A DNA stretch of 64,000 bases from Synchiropus splendidus. Taxonomy: Eukaryota; Chordata; Actinopteri; Syngnathiformes; Callionymidae. Position numbers and translations under genes: made by a program. The notes below the pieces were generated by a model. That model was not told the DNA's origin. It did no database searches and saw only the letters and a program-made list of their open reading frames with translations. The stretch is taken from NCBI RefSeq assembly GCF_027744825.2, contig NC_071340.1, positions 2,859,501 through 2,923,500 on the forward strand, given 5' to 3'. Every line of letters starts with the position of its first letter. Position 1 is the stretch's first letter. Positions 1-9,474 of the stretch are shown piece by piece.

Positions 1-21
1 CGAAATACTTAAATAACAAGA

Positions 22-730
22 ATGATCAAATATGGAAAATCTGTTTTGGGAAAATCAATAAGTAAATATGCAGTGAATGAAAATACAGGATTTTTTATGA
101 TTTTTAGAAGAAGTCTAATGGAAGATATATCCAAATACTATAAAGAGGTTCTGGAGGGATGGGGAGAAGCTCTTATAGAGCTTCATTATGATTGCAGAAC
201 ATGAAAACAAATACTAATCCAACTGATCTTTCTCAACAATCAAATACGGAAACTTGGGAAGGTGTTATTCAAGATGAAAATGTGGAAAAGTAATATAAGA
301 AAAACAGAGGATGTTGTATTAAAACATTCCCCAGGTTTTATAACTCCCCAAGTTATGATCAGTGGACTTAAAAAATAAAGTCTTGAGACAGGGAATAGAC
401 GCATTATTAATGCATAATATGAAAGAATACATGCCGAAAGAATGGAGAAGTAGAATAGAGAATAATTGTGTGGATGAAAATGATGAAGATGTTGATTTTT
501 ATATTCGAAATTAAGATAAAAAAATTAATCTAATGGAAGTTAAAACTTCTTTTTGGTATATACGTTTTAAGAACAAAGAGGTGAAAAGATCCAAAAGTGA
601 AAAAGTATTCGATGGAACTTATTTTATTACAATAATATAAAAAAGCATGTGGACGGAGGATATTTAAAGGTTTATTTTCTGGTAATATTAAGACTTTATT
701 TCATTTTATTAAACAGGAGGACTATACGAC
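22..730 (+). pseudogene. Decayed LINE (fish L1-like) reverse-transcriptase 3' fragment
   Basis: The first 60 codons from position 22 contain a stretch reading SKYYKEVLEGWGEALIEL. This resembles the 'fYkevLeaWgef' block that follows the reverse-transcriptase fingers and palm in fish non-LTR retrotransposons. After a stop near 204, the same strand continues with recognisable pieces in shifting frames, including MWKSNIRKTEDVV (about 270-315) and MPKEWRSRIENN (about 430-470), which match the spacer after that block in order. Stops and frameshifts interrupt it throughout, so it is a dead fragment. It is cut by the left window edge, and its 3' end is not sharply defined. The family assignment comes from remembered conserved blocks and not from a search. 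Another non-LTR clade is possible. Confidence 0.5.
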
Positions 731-1082
731 CAGTTTTATGGAAGGAGCCTCATTAATCATGATAAAAGGGGGGGTGTAAAATAATCTTTATATGGCATTT
801 TAATCCAAGGGATTCTGTTTTTTCAATGTGGTAACCCACAGCATAATTAGATGTCTTTCTGAAACATCACTCACAAACATCTCACTTTGTCATAGAACAA
901 CTGTCAGACATCATGAACCACATGCATAATTGCTTTTCATCTGAATGTATAATTCTGCCATTAAACCTTTTGGCTAGTGTTGAAAAATAATAAAACTAAC
1001 TTTTCACCAAACACCGTTATTCACCACAAGCAAACCGAACTCCACACAACTCAATCACCCGTGCCATGTCAACGTAGGTTGT
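731..1082. other. AT-rich spacer, nothing recognised
   Basis: This stretch separates the LINE relic from the first satellite-associated block. It has no long open frame, no tandem repeat and no motif I can name. It starts just after a run of G residues near 769-775. Confidence 0.5.
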
Positions 1083-1476
1083 CAGTATTAGCCACATTAG
1101 CCACACATAAGCGCCACATCCACACAGAGTGACTGGTGTGAAGGAAAAACAGTATACATAAAAACCACGTCACCATCCACAGACTCAGAGCCCAAATCAG
1201 TCAATCCCAAGTGAAACAAATATTATAAACAAATGGATTTGACTAACCTGAAACTAAATGTGGACAGAGTGACACAAGGCTTCCACGTTTGTCGGTGGTG
1301 AGAAAAGTAATGAAAAAAACGTCACTTCCTTTTACCCACACATCTTCAATGCCCAACCTCAGTCCTACCCTTCCCTCTACTGACCTAATTATATACCTGC
1401 CGGATAATCAACTCCATGTTGAACAATTAAATGATATCTAACACACAATCTGTGACCACACATAAGTGGGCGTCAC
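1083..1476. repeat. Non-satellite segment, copy 1 of a tandem duplication
   Basis: About 390 bp that is not satellite. It is found again at 2976-3358 with only scattered differences: both copies carry GCGCCACATCCACAC followed by a shared run through CCACGTCACCATCCACAGAC. The segment runs directly into inverted satellite monomers at about 1477, and the second copy does so at about 3359, so unique DNA and satellite were duplicated as one unit. No coding potential is seen. It could be a fragment of an unrecognised element. Confidence 0.7.
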
Positions 1477-2975
1477 ACTAGAAAGGCTCTTTTTCCTATA
1501 GTTGTACATGATATTTTCATGTTCAGAGGCTATTCCGATCAGTGAGTGAACAGTGCAGAAAATGCCCTTTCAGCCCGTCAAAAGCTGGGTTTCAGAGCAC
1601 AAAAAAAACCCACCAGAAATACCGTTCAGAAATGTAGGTTTAGTGTTGAATATACTAGAAAGAGTGTTTTTCCTATAGTTGCAGATGAAATTTTCATGTT
1701 GTGAGGAATCCCTGAGAAGTGAGTGAAGTGAGCAGAAAACACGTATTCAGCTCAAGAAAACTTGGTTTTCAGACCGACAAAAATAAAAATCTTGATAACT
1801 CTCGGAAACCACTTGAGACAGGTTGAATTAGTTCTGCACCCTCTAGAAAGACCTTTTCTGCTAATATTGGCAGAAAAAAATTGTCATGTTCTGAGGCCCT
1901 CGCTGAGCAGTGAGTGAACAGCGCAAAAAACATGTTTTTCAGCCCGAGTGACCGTGGTTTTGAGACCGACAAACATGAAAATGTTGTTACCTCTCTGAAA
2001 CCACTTAAGACAAGTTGAATTAGTTCAGCACTTACTAAAAACACCCCTTCTGCTATAGTGGCAGGTGAAATTTTCATGTTCTGAGGCATCCCTGAGCAGT
2101 CAGTGAACAGTGCATATAACCTGAGAGAAGCTGAGTTTCTGACCAGGAAAAAAAAAAAAATTGATAACCCCCTGAAATACAGTTCAGAAATGTAGGTTTA
2201 GTGTTTATTATACTAGAAAGAGTGTTTTTCCTATAGTTGCTCGAGAAATTTTCATGTTGTTAGGCATCCGTGAACAGTGCATAAAACGCGTTTTCAGCCA
2301 AAGAGAAGGTGGTTTACAGACCGACAAAAATAAAAATGTTGATAACTCTCTTAAATCATTTAGACGGGTTGAGTTAGTTCTGCATGTTGTAGAAATACCT
2401 TTTCTGCGATAGTGGCAGATGAAATTTTCATCTTCTGGGGAATCGCTGAGCAGTGAGTGAACAGTGCAAAAAACGCGTTTTCGGCCAGAGAGAAGCTGGG
2501 TTTCTGACCAGGTAGAAAAAAAAAAAGTTGATAACCCTCTGAAATACACTTCAGAAATGTAGGTTTAGTGTTAATTTTCCTAGAAAGAGTGTTTTTCCAA
2601 TAGTTGCATGAGAAATTTTCATGTTCTCAGGCATCCCTGAGCAGTGAGTGAACAGTGCATAAAACGCGTTTTCAGCCAAAGAAAAGGTGGTTTACAGACC
2701 GACAAAAATAAAAATGTTGATAACACTCTTAAATCACTTTACATAGGTTGAATTAGTTCTGCACCCTGTAGAAATAACTTTTCTGCTATAGTGACGGGTG
2801 AAATTTTCATCTTCTGGGGAATCGCTGAGCAGTGAGTGAACAGTGCGTAAACCACGTTTTCGGCCAAAGAGAAAGTGGGTTTCGGACGGGTAAATATGAA
2901 ATTGTTTAATTTAGTGCTCAATATACTAGAAATAGTCTTTTTCCTATGGTTACGGTTGATATTTTCATTGTTCTT
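1477..2975 (-). repeat. Diverged 188-bp satellite, inverted orientation (block 1)
   Basis: Read on the minus strand, this block carries the landmarks of the main array in the same order: the pyrimidine-rich TATAGCAGAAAGG-like element, the ATGAAAATTTCA-like element, the AAAACGCGTTTT dyad and the TTATCAACATTTTTAT-like element. On the plus strand the anchor TAGAAAG/TAGAAAT recurs near 1479, 1654, 1843, 2036, 2213, 2390, 2580, 2767 and 2926, spacings of roughly 160-190 bp. Two monomer types partly alternate. One reads GTGTTTTTCCTATAGTTGC after the anchor and the other reads CTTTTCTGCTATAGTGGC, giving a dimeric period near 376 bp. Divergence from the main array is high. Confidence 0.82.
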
Positions 2976-3358
2976 CAGTATTAGCTTACAAGCGCCACAT
3001 CCACACAAAGTGACTCGTGTGAAGGAAAAACAGTGTAGTTAAAAACCACGTCACCATCCACAGACTCAGACCCCAAATCAGTCAATCCCAAGTGAAACAA
3101 ATATTATAAACAAATGGATTTGACCAACCTGAAACTGAATGTGGACAGAGTGACACAAGGCTTCCACGTTTGTCGATGATGAGAAAAGTAATGAAAAAAA
3201 CGTCACTTCCTTTTTACCCACACATCTTCAATGCCCAACCTTTGTCCTACCCTTCCCTCTACTGACCTAATTATATACCTGCCGGATAATCAACTCCATG
3301 TTGAACAATTAAATGACATCTAACACACAATCTGTGACCACACATAAGTGGGCGTCAC
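2976..3358. repeat. Non-satellite segment, copy 2 of a tandem duplication
   Basis: This is the second copy of the segment at 1083-1476, starting at the duplication breakpoint. It is shorter at its left end, where the AGCCACATTAGCCACACAT stretch of copy 1 is reduced, and it keeps the rest up to the entry into satellite near 3359. It shows no open frame of note. Confidence 0.7.
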
Positions 3359-5196
3359 ACTAGAAAGGCTCTTTTTCCTATAGTTGTGCGTGATATTTTC
3401 ATGTTCAGAGGCTATTCCGATCAGTGAGTGAACAGTGCAGAAAATGCCTTTTCAGCCCGTCAAAAGCTGGGTTTCAGACCACAAAAAAAAAGTTAACCAC
3501 CAGAAATACCGTTCAGAAATGTAGGTTTAGTGTTGAATATACTAGAAAGAGTGTTTTTCCTATAGTTGCAGATGAAATGTTCATGTTGTGAGGAATCCCT
3601 GAGCAGTGAGTGAAGAGTGCAGAAAACACGTATTCAGCTCAAGAAAACTTGGTTTTCAGACCGACACAAATAAAAATCTTGATAACTCTCGGAAACCACT
3701 TGAGACAGGTTGAATTAGTTCTGCACCCTCTAGAAAGACCTTTTCTGCTAATATTGGCAGAAAAAAATTGTCATGTTCTGAGGCCTTCGCTGAGCAGTGA
3801 GTGAACAGCGCAAAAAACGTGTTTTTCAGCCCGAGTGACCGTGGTTTTGAGACCGACAAACATGAAAAAGGTTGTTACCTATCTGAAACCACTTAAGACA
3901 AGTTGAATTAGTTCAGCACTTACTAAAAAAAACCCTTCTGCTATAGTGGCAGGTGAAATTTTTATCTTCAGAGGCATCCCTGAGCAGTCAGTGAACAGTG
4001 CATATAACACGTTTTCAGCCTGAGAGAAGCTGAGTTTCTGACCAGGAAAAAAAAAAAATTGACAACCACCTGAAATACAGTTCAGAAATGTAGGTTTAGT
4101 GTTTATTATACTAGAAAGAGTGTTTTTCCTATAGTTGCTCGAGAAATTTTCATGTTGTTAGGCATCCGTGAACAGCGCATAAAACACGTTTTCAGCCAAA
4201 GAGAAGGTGGTTTACAGACCGACAAAAATAAAAATGTTGATAACTCTCTTAAATCATTTAGACAGGTTGAGTTAGTTCTGCATGTTGTAGAAATACCTTT
4301 TCTGCTATAGTGGCAGATGAAATTTTCATCTTCTGGGGAATCGCTGAGCAGTGAGTGAACAGTGCGTAAACCACGTTTTCGGCCAAAGAGAAAGTGGGTT
4401 TCGGACAGGTAAATATGAAATTGTTTAATTTAGTGCTCAATATACTAGAAAGAGTCTTTTTCCTATAGTTACGGTTGATATTTTCATTGTTCTTAGGCCA
4501 TTCTGATCAGTGCGGGAATAGTGCAGAAATTGTGTTTTCAGCCCGAGTGACCGTGGTTTTCACACAGACGGCACCTCCTAGAAACACCCCTTCTGCTATA
4601 GTGGCAGGTGAAACATTGTATGTGAATATGTGAATAAAGAAATGTCCATAACCCCCTGAAATAAGGTTCAGAAAGGCAGATTTAGTGCTGAATATACTAA
4701 ATAGAGTTTTTCCTATAGTTACAGTTGATATTTTCAATGTCCTGAGGCTATTCTGATCAGTGAGTGAACCGTGCCGAAAATGCGTTTTCAGCCCAAGTGT
4801 TTTTCACACTGATAAACATAAAAAAGTTGATAACTCTCTGAAACCAGTTCAGACAGGTTGAACTAGTGCTGCACTTACTTTTGATAGACCCCTTCCTCTA
4901 TAGTGGCATGTGAAATTTACATGATGTAAAGCTATTCTGATTAGTGTGTGAACAGTGCAGAAAATGCATTTTCAGCCCGAGTGACGGTGGGTTTCGCAAT
5001 GAAAACATAAAAATTTTTATGAACTCTGAAAAAAGTACAGACGGGTAGATTTAGTGCTGAATTTATTAGAAGAGTCTTTCTGTTATAGTTCGAGATTTTC
5101 ATGTTCTGAAACTTTTCTGGTCAGTGAGTGAACAGTGCAGAACGCGTGATCAGAGCGAGAGAAGGTGGGTTTCCGTCAGAAAACATAATGTTGATG
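3359..5196 (-). repeat. Diverged 188-bp satellite, inverted orientation (block 2)
   Basis: This block continues the inverted diverged monomers. Up to about 4498 it repeats block 1. From 4499 to 5196 the monomers are found only here and are the most eroded, with anchors near 4569, 4693, 4888 and 5070 and irregular spacing. The last recognisable piece is the AAAACATAATGTTGAT stretch near 5180-5195, after which satellite similarity stops. Several short minus-strand open frames in the block are translations of satellite and carry the same peptide words (TIAE, VFL) as the main array read on its plus strand, which supports the inverted orientation. Confidence 0.82.
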
Positions 5197-5594
5197 GATG
5201 ATGTGATGGTGATGGAGATACCTCCTCCGGTCCACTCCCTATGACCTATTGTGGGAGTTTTCAATCATTCCTTTTTTCCATCTCTCTTTGACCGTAGTCC
5301 GAGTGTAGCAGAGAGGGGAGGAATATTGAGATCAGTAGGCAAAGCCCTCGCTTCGCCTGCTGGTCTCTCACACGGACAAAGAACTTGACCGTGTAGAAGA
5401 GGAGGCCACATGGCGATGGATACACCCCCGCCAGGCAAGTCGCGTGAGCCAGCTTGCAGGGCTCCATCGCCTCTCCCATCCCTCAATGACCGAAGTCAGG
5501 GTGAAGCAGAGATGGGAGAACCATAGGCTAATGTGGAGATGCACTAGCCGGGGCTCTGTCCATAACTCCAGGTTCGCCTGGCAGGTCAACTCGA
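5197..5594. other. Unassigned DNA with a ~200-bp-spaced internal repeat, possible DIRS 3' flank
   Basis: This stretch lies between the inverted satellite and the DIRS-like relic. A block reading GACCGTAGTCCGAGTGTAGC near 5290 returns in altered form as GACCGAAGTCAGGGTGAAGC near 5490, so a segment of about 200 bp may have been duplicated. It may be the 3' terminal part of the minus-strand DIRS-like element, but I see no terminal inverted repeat that proves it. Confidence 0.35.
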
Positions 5595-6233
5595 CTACGT
5601 GGAGAGAGAATCCTCACCACATAGTCTGACCTGAAAAAAAAAAAACATGTGACATGAGCCATGGCCGCCCTGACAAACGTCGGACAGACTCCCTGCCCAA
5701 AAAGTATAGCGGTGGTCCAAAAGAGAGTGTGCGTTTCTTAATTGCTTGCAAACGTGACGAAGCACCAGCAGAGTGCAAACAGGACTGTACTGGAACATCC
5801 AGACCTCGCGCCTTATATATTGCAGCCGGACCATGCGTGGTGGCCACCACTGCGCATAAGTGTGCAGAAGAAGGGTCACCAATCTAGGTGAAGATTCACC
5901 GGTGGCCTGTCTCTAATCACAGAGGGGAGGCGTGCCAAGAGACCTGCTGCTGTGTCCAAACGCCAGGTCTCTCGCCAGTCCGGCCTCCTAGATGTCTTGC
6001 GCCAATGACCTCATCCCTAAGCTCGTACAAAATGTTGTTAGTCCGAATGTAGTGGAGTGGCACAAATAACCCTCCATACAGGTCTGGACGACCCTCTGGG
6101 GCCCACTCGTTGCCAAATCAGGTCTAGTTTGAGCCCAACGTGGAAGAACACAATTGGCACTAATAACCGTCCATATTTGGAGGGACAACTCTGCTTGGCA
6201 GATTTCTTGGAAAAAGAACCTCCTCAGCAGGCA

Positions 6234-6761
6234 GCTATGGATGTTGCCCCTTTTTAACACCTGCCAGCGCCACCCACAGCTTATCTGTTTTCCTGAAGGC
6301 CTTGCCCTGCATGAACTGGACTACCAGTGGATGTTAACCCAACGGACGGCAGTCCACACCCATTTAGCATTATATGCTTTGAGTGTTGAGGGTGCTTTAA
6401 CATTTTGAACAGTGAACTGCAACTTGGGGGGCAGAGGACTCCCTGCGAGCCTTGAAGTAGCCATACTTTGAGGGGACGCCCCAGGATGGGAGGGAGGAAG
6501 GCTCCTGGGACCCGGACTCACATCTGCGACATCTCGGGGTACCAGTTCTAGTTGGCCGCCACTAGAATCACTCTTAACTTCTGGCTGCGAATCCTCCTCA
6601 TCAACTGAAGCAGGAGGCGAGGTGGAGGGAAGGTGTGTAGGAGGCCCTCCGGCCATATTGGACGAGTTAGCGCATCTACTCTCAGCGGAGGGTTGTCCGA
6701 TCTGCGGAGAGAAAACCAGAGGGGAAAGAGGTCCGCCACTGAGAGGCCAAACTTGGCCCAA
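6234..6761 (-). pseudogene. DIRS tyrosine recombinase, internally deleted
   Basis: The open frame from 6761 to 6321 begins with a Pro/Ser-rich, weakly conserved leader of about 110 residues. It ends in VKAPSTLKAYNAKW (about 6355-6400), which matches the conserved start of the DIRS recombinase core-binding domain ('apSTlkaYaakW'). Shifted by one frame, 6312-6247 reads QGKAFRKTDKLWVALAGVKK, which matches the 'FRksdqLFVcfgg.kkG' block of the catalytic domain. In an intact enzyme these blocks lie roughly 200 residues apart, whereas here the gap is about 15 codons. A large internal deletion is therefore evident. The catalytic Arg/His/Tyr residues cannot be placed. An AT-rich imperfect palindrome and the decayed RT lie on the element's 5' side. 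Confidence 0.68.
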
Positions 6762-6862
6762 ATCATGTCCACCATGTCCTATGACAAACTCTACTTCCCT
6801 GGAAGTGCCAGGGCACTCTGCAAAATGTGATTGTGAAATTAGAGAGGAGTGAATCAGTGACT

Positions 6863-6896
6863 CTGTAATTGTAAAATTACAATTGTGAAATTACAG
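6863..6896. repeat. Nested AT-rich palindrome
   Basis: The outer arms CTGTAATT and AATTACAG are perfect reverse complements. Inside lies AATTGTAA-AA-TTACAATT, an 8-bp perfect stem with a 2-nt centre. The two stems are mutually exclusive in part, so this is an imperfect nested palindrome rather than a single hairpin. It sits in the interval where the DIRS RNase H and methylase regions should be and may mark a small insertion or deletion scar. Confidence 0.6.
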
Positions 6897-7184
6897 CGGG
6901 AGAGTGCGCATCTGGCACATCAAGCAAAGAATCTTGAGACCTGAAGACGAGCGGCGCGCCTCCTCTGGACGATGGAAACTTCAGGCAGGACTGAGGTCTC
7001 ATCGCAGTCACGGCAGAGACTTGTCGCAGCAGTGCAGCAGCGGATTTAACGGCAGGAGACTCAGCGCTGCTGGCGCTCCATGTGTGGATCTTTGGCAGCA
7101 GCTTCTCCCGGGGCAGTCGGCTTCGAGTCTCTGACCGGAAAAAAATTCTGTTTGAGTGGAAAATGTGTTATCAATAAAAGCTTA
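6897..7184 (-). other. GC-rich remnant between DIRS RT and recombinase
   Basis: This stretch lies where RNase H and DNA methyltransferase would be expected in a DIRS element read on the minus strand. No block of either domain can be seen. The sequence is GC-rich with short open frames that lack recognisable motifs. It is either rearranged element DNA or an unrelated insert. Confidence 0.35.
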
Positions 7185-7481
7185 GTGGTTCGAGCCCCGC
7201 CCCCACGCACTTGGCGAAGGTGCGAGTCACTAGAGAGCTGTATGTACACCTGACCCTTTAGCCCAAACCGGAGAAACTTCCTGTGACTCGGCCAAACCGT
7301 GTTGTGGAAGTAGGCGTCTGCAAGATCTATGGAGGTCATCCACTCTCACACTCTGACGCACTCCAGGAGTCTCCTGGTAGTCCGGATCCGCTGTTCAGTC
7401 TCCTGTTGGTTGACTGAGGTCCAGAACAGGTCTCCACTCTCCTGTCTTCTTGGGTTACAGAAAGTACCTGTAGTAAAACCC
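7185..7481 (-). pseudogene. DIRS-like reverse transcriptase N-terminal part, broken
   Basis: Read on the minus strand from 7481, the frame gives GFYYRYFL, then a stop, then PKKTGEWRPVLDLSQ. This is the conserved entry block of DIRS and Gypsy-related RTs ('vPKKtGg.RPilDLr'). After one frameshift, 7339 onward gives TSIDLADAYFHN and HRKFLRFGLKGQVY, matching 'SIDLkDAYFHipi' and 'HRKFLRFafeG..Y'. A second frameshift is needed to read TRTFAKCVGAGLEPL (about 7240-7195), matching 'sPRtFtKcv.aaLapLr', with the expected VLPFGLS-type residues missing just before it. The catalytic aspartate pair that should follow is absent, so the RT is truncated as well as frameshifted. Confidence 0.78.
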
Positions 7482-7496
7482 AGTGTAGGAGGATTG

Positions 7497-7523
7497 CTTT
7501 ATTATTATTTATTAATTATTTGA
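7497..7523. repeat. Short TTA-rich low-complexity tract
   Basis: A run of TTATTATTATTTATTAATTA character sits immediately on the 5' side (element sense) of the DIRS RT entry block. It probably marks where the recognisable element ends or was interrupted. Confidence 0.5.
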
Positions 7524-7535
7524 CGCCTGTGCTTC

Positions 7536-8566
7536 TTATTGTGGCGAAGCTGAGGAAAAACAAAACTTCTTGGCTCCAGAAACTTTCCCAGTGGGAGTTC
7601 CGCCTGGGATAAAGGAAGTAGAGAGACCATTACTATACTGCTCGGTCCCCTGAGACGATGTCAAAGAAAAACCAATTTTTGAAGCCGAAGAGCTGCCACT
7701 CGAGTTCGCACTGACTGGAACCGGAAGAGAACATGGTGGGTGATAAACCCTACTTTTGGGCAGAGAAGAAACAGACCCGATACGAAAGTAATGCATCTTA
7801 TTTTTTATTCAAGTTAGACTTCGGATTAGAAGCATAGTTTTAGATACAAAGTTTTCTTCCTATGCTTTTGGAGAGAGCAGAGGTGAGAGCAGCCGACTGG
7901 TCTCTCCAAGAGGATCAGCGATTATCAGCGCGGCTATGACCTGGACGGCCGGGCTCACCCCGCGCCTTCGACCAGCGACGGAGTTCCCCCCGGGCGGCGG
8001 TTGTGTGTGGAGGAGGCGCCGCGAGCGGAGCACCACGCCAACGGACTGTTGAATTTCCAAAATCTCTGGTGAAGTGAGAGAGGATGGATGAGCCTGTCTA
8101 CGCCGCTCATAAAGAGCACGATGATGTTCTCAAGCGCTATGAGCTCGTTGCCGACGGCGAAGCCACCATTCCACTGCGCAATGGTGGCTCTGTTAAAGTC
8201 TGGTGGGATGGTCTCTCGCCAGGGGGGAGGTCGAGATCCCAGGGCGAGCGCATGGCGCATGACGCATGACGGCTGAGTGAGCGGGAACGCCGCGCCGCCA
8301 ATCCAAACCCTCCGCCTGGCAGTAAGCTCCGTACCTGACCAAGTGCGGTCCTAGTGCCAGTGGAGTGTCAGAACCACGCCCGAAATAGTCGAGATTTCTT
8401 CCTGTTGTGGGCAGACAACATGCGGTCGTGACCTGTGTGTAGTCTCGCCATCCAACGCCAGAAGGCCGTTAGTGAAGTGGGATGACTCTTGAGTTGGCGG
8501 TGGAGAGAGAGCTCAACTTCGATATGACGGGAGGTGGATGACATGAGGCGCGGGAGAAGATCGTAA
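7536..8566. other. GC-rich unassigned region between DIRS RT and Gypsy-like LTR
   Basis: About 1 kb with short open frames on both strands and no domain I recognise. From 7850 to 8566 it is clearly GC-richer than its surroundings and CpG-containing. Two explanations fit the position. It may be the gag-side part of the DIRS relic, or, next to the LTR at 8596-9224, the leader and eroded gag of that element, since both elements point left. A minus-strand frame from 8260 to 7955 is Pro/Arg-rich at both ends and has no zinc-knuckle cysteines. I do not assign a function. Confidence 0.35.
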
Positions 8567-8595
8567 TGTCACGAGTCAAGGGAACGAGGAGCGAA

Positions 8596-9224
8596 TGTCA
8601 CGTGTTGAGGACGTGGAGCGGGACCCAAGTGCAAGTGGTGAAAGTAACAGTGAGGCAGAAGCGAGTTAGAAATAATATTTAATAATTAAACAAACACCAA
8701 AAACACAACAGAAAAGCGTGACCAAACTGGGAGAAACTAAGCAAAAGATGAATTTACAATGAACCGAGAATAAACTACAAAAGAGAACAGGAAACGCATG
8801 GAAACTGGGAGAAACAAAACACTAAGTCAGGCACCAGGGTTTAACACAGAAATATCCAAAATAAGCTAGCTCACAGCACGAGAGACCGAAACAAGGAGAG
8901 CCAAGAGAACGAGGAGTTAAATGAGCTAGCGCACAGAACGAGAGACCGAAACAAGGAGAGCCAAGAGGACGAGGAGTTACCAAAAGAGCGTCACAGAAAC
9001 TAGAGAAGCCATTCTGGGGGAACAATACGAGTCAAACTCATGGAAACCAAGGAGACAGTCCAAGAAACTAGAAGACTCGATCTGGCAAACGTTGCTGGAG
9101 TCCAGGTGCTCAATCAAGCAATCAGGGGCCAATTGGCTCCAGCCATGCGCCAAAAGAACAGGAAGAACAGAGGGAGAAAACAAAAACAGGACCCAAGCGA
9201 GAAAACAAAAGCAGAGCCATGACA
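8596..9224 (-). mobile_element. Gypsy-like LTR (solo or partial element)
   Basis: The segment starts TGTCACG and ends CATGACA, giving the TGTCA...TGACA termini usual for Ty3/Gypsy LTRs. The minus-strand reading is pyrimidine-rich and starts TGTCATGGCTCTGC. It carries an ATTAAA-type polyadenylation signal (plus-strand TTTAAT at 8678-8683), followed by CACTTGGGTCCCGC near the end, a common layout in fish Gypsy LTRs. A second candidate boundary, TGTCACGAG at 8567, exists 29 bp outside, so the inner edge is uncertain. I find no clear flanking target duplication, and no second LTR lies in the window. It is either a solo LTR with eroded ends or the 5' LTR of an element extending left. Confidence 0.6.
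8865..8984. repeat. 60-bp tandem duplication inside the LTR
   Basis: GCTAGCTCACAGCACGAGAG at 8865 recurs with few changes as GCTAGCGCACAGAACGAGAG at 8925. Both are followed by the same ACCGAAACAAGGAGAGCC stretch and a GAGGAGTTA ending. The offset is exactly 60 bp. Such duplications in the U3 part of LTRs are common and may alter regulatory content. Confidence 0.85.
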
Positions 9225-9470
9225 ATTGTATTTTTAAGAATACAAATTATTATGCAAGGCAAAATGTTTCATAGCAAAAATTGCATAGGCTAACAGAATA
9301 TGTTCAGATTATGTGTAGCTTAAGTACCTAATGAAACCTAACCTAATGAAATTTATTGGCTAGTTGTCTTTATTTAGTTTGGATTTCTGTATTTATTCAA
9401 TTTCAACTACGTTTCCTCTCCTGCTGAAATATATATACTATATATATAATAATTTTTTTTTTTCATATGT
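9225..9470. other. AT-rich spacer with a TA/T-rich microsatellite
   Basis: No gene is seen. The right part (about 9429-9465) is an alternating TA tract followed by a T run, then CATATGTGCAG, which looks like a polypyrimidine tract with a splice acceptor ending at 9474. Confidence 0.5.
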
Positions 9471-9474
9471 GCAG

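Larger units (their letters stand above)
1083..2975. repeat. Segmental tandem duplication, left copy (about 1.9 kb)
   Basis: This unit holds the 390-bp non-satellite piece plus about eight diverged inverted satellite monomers. It matches 2976 to about 4498 in the same order. The offset is 1881-1897 bp over the first 1.25 kb and then drops to 1519 bp near 2899/4418. The left copy therefore has about 375 bp, two monomers, that the right copy lacks. The junction is visible at 2975/2976, where satellite sequence ending TTCTT passes abruptly into CAGTATTAG, the same start as at 1083. Confidence 0.75.
5595..7481 (-). mobile_element. DIRS-like tyrosine-recombinase retrotransposon relic
   Basis: On the minus strand a reverse-transcriptase fragment (7481 to about 7185) is followed by tyrosine-recombinase fragments (6761 to about 6234). 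That is the order used by fish DIRS elements: RT, then RNase H and methylase, then recombinase. Only about 420 bp separate the RT and recombinase remains, so the RNase H and methyltransferase domains are gone. The recombinase itself has lost most of its middle. Every recognisable domain is broken by stops or frameshifts, so the element is dead. The stretch 5595-6233 is probably its 3' part, but I recognise no domain in it beyond weak resemblance. The outer boundaries are approximate because no split direct repeats or inverted termini could be identified. Confidence 0.7.

Noticed and set aside
1769..4737. Minus-strand open frames of 60-113 codons in the left block
   Set aside because: They are inverted diverged satellite monomers. 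Their peptide words match the main-array satellite translations.
5444..5887. Plus-strand open frames of 60-77 codons
   Set aside because: They lie opposite the minus-strand DIRS relic or in unassigned DNA. None shows a recognised motif or consistent codon pattern.
7178..7205. tRNA-like A/B-box resemblance (AGCTTAGTGGTTCGAGCCCC), suggesting a SINE head
   Set aside because: The complementary strand of the same bases encodes the conserved GAGLEPL end of the DIRS RT block in its expected place, the A and B boxes are not correctly spaced, and no SINE body or tail follows.
8084..8276. Plus-strand 61-codon frame starting MDEPVYAAHKEHDD
   Set aside because: It is GC-rich and overlaps an open minus-strand frame. 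No family is recognised and no start context or splice evidence favours it. It is kept only as unassigned GC-rich DNA.
9429..9474. Splice acceptor followed by a coding exon
   Set aside because: The pyrimidine tract and CAG are good, but all three frames downstream contain early stops or no recognisable protein, so only a weak 'possible exon' entry is kept.
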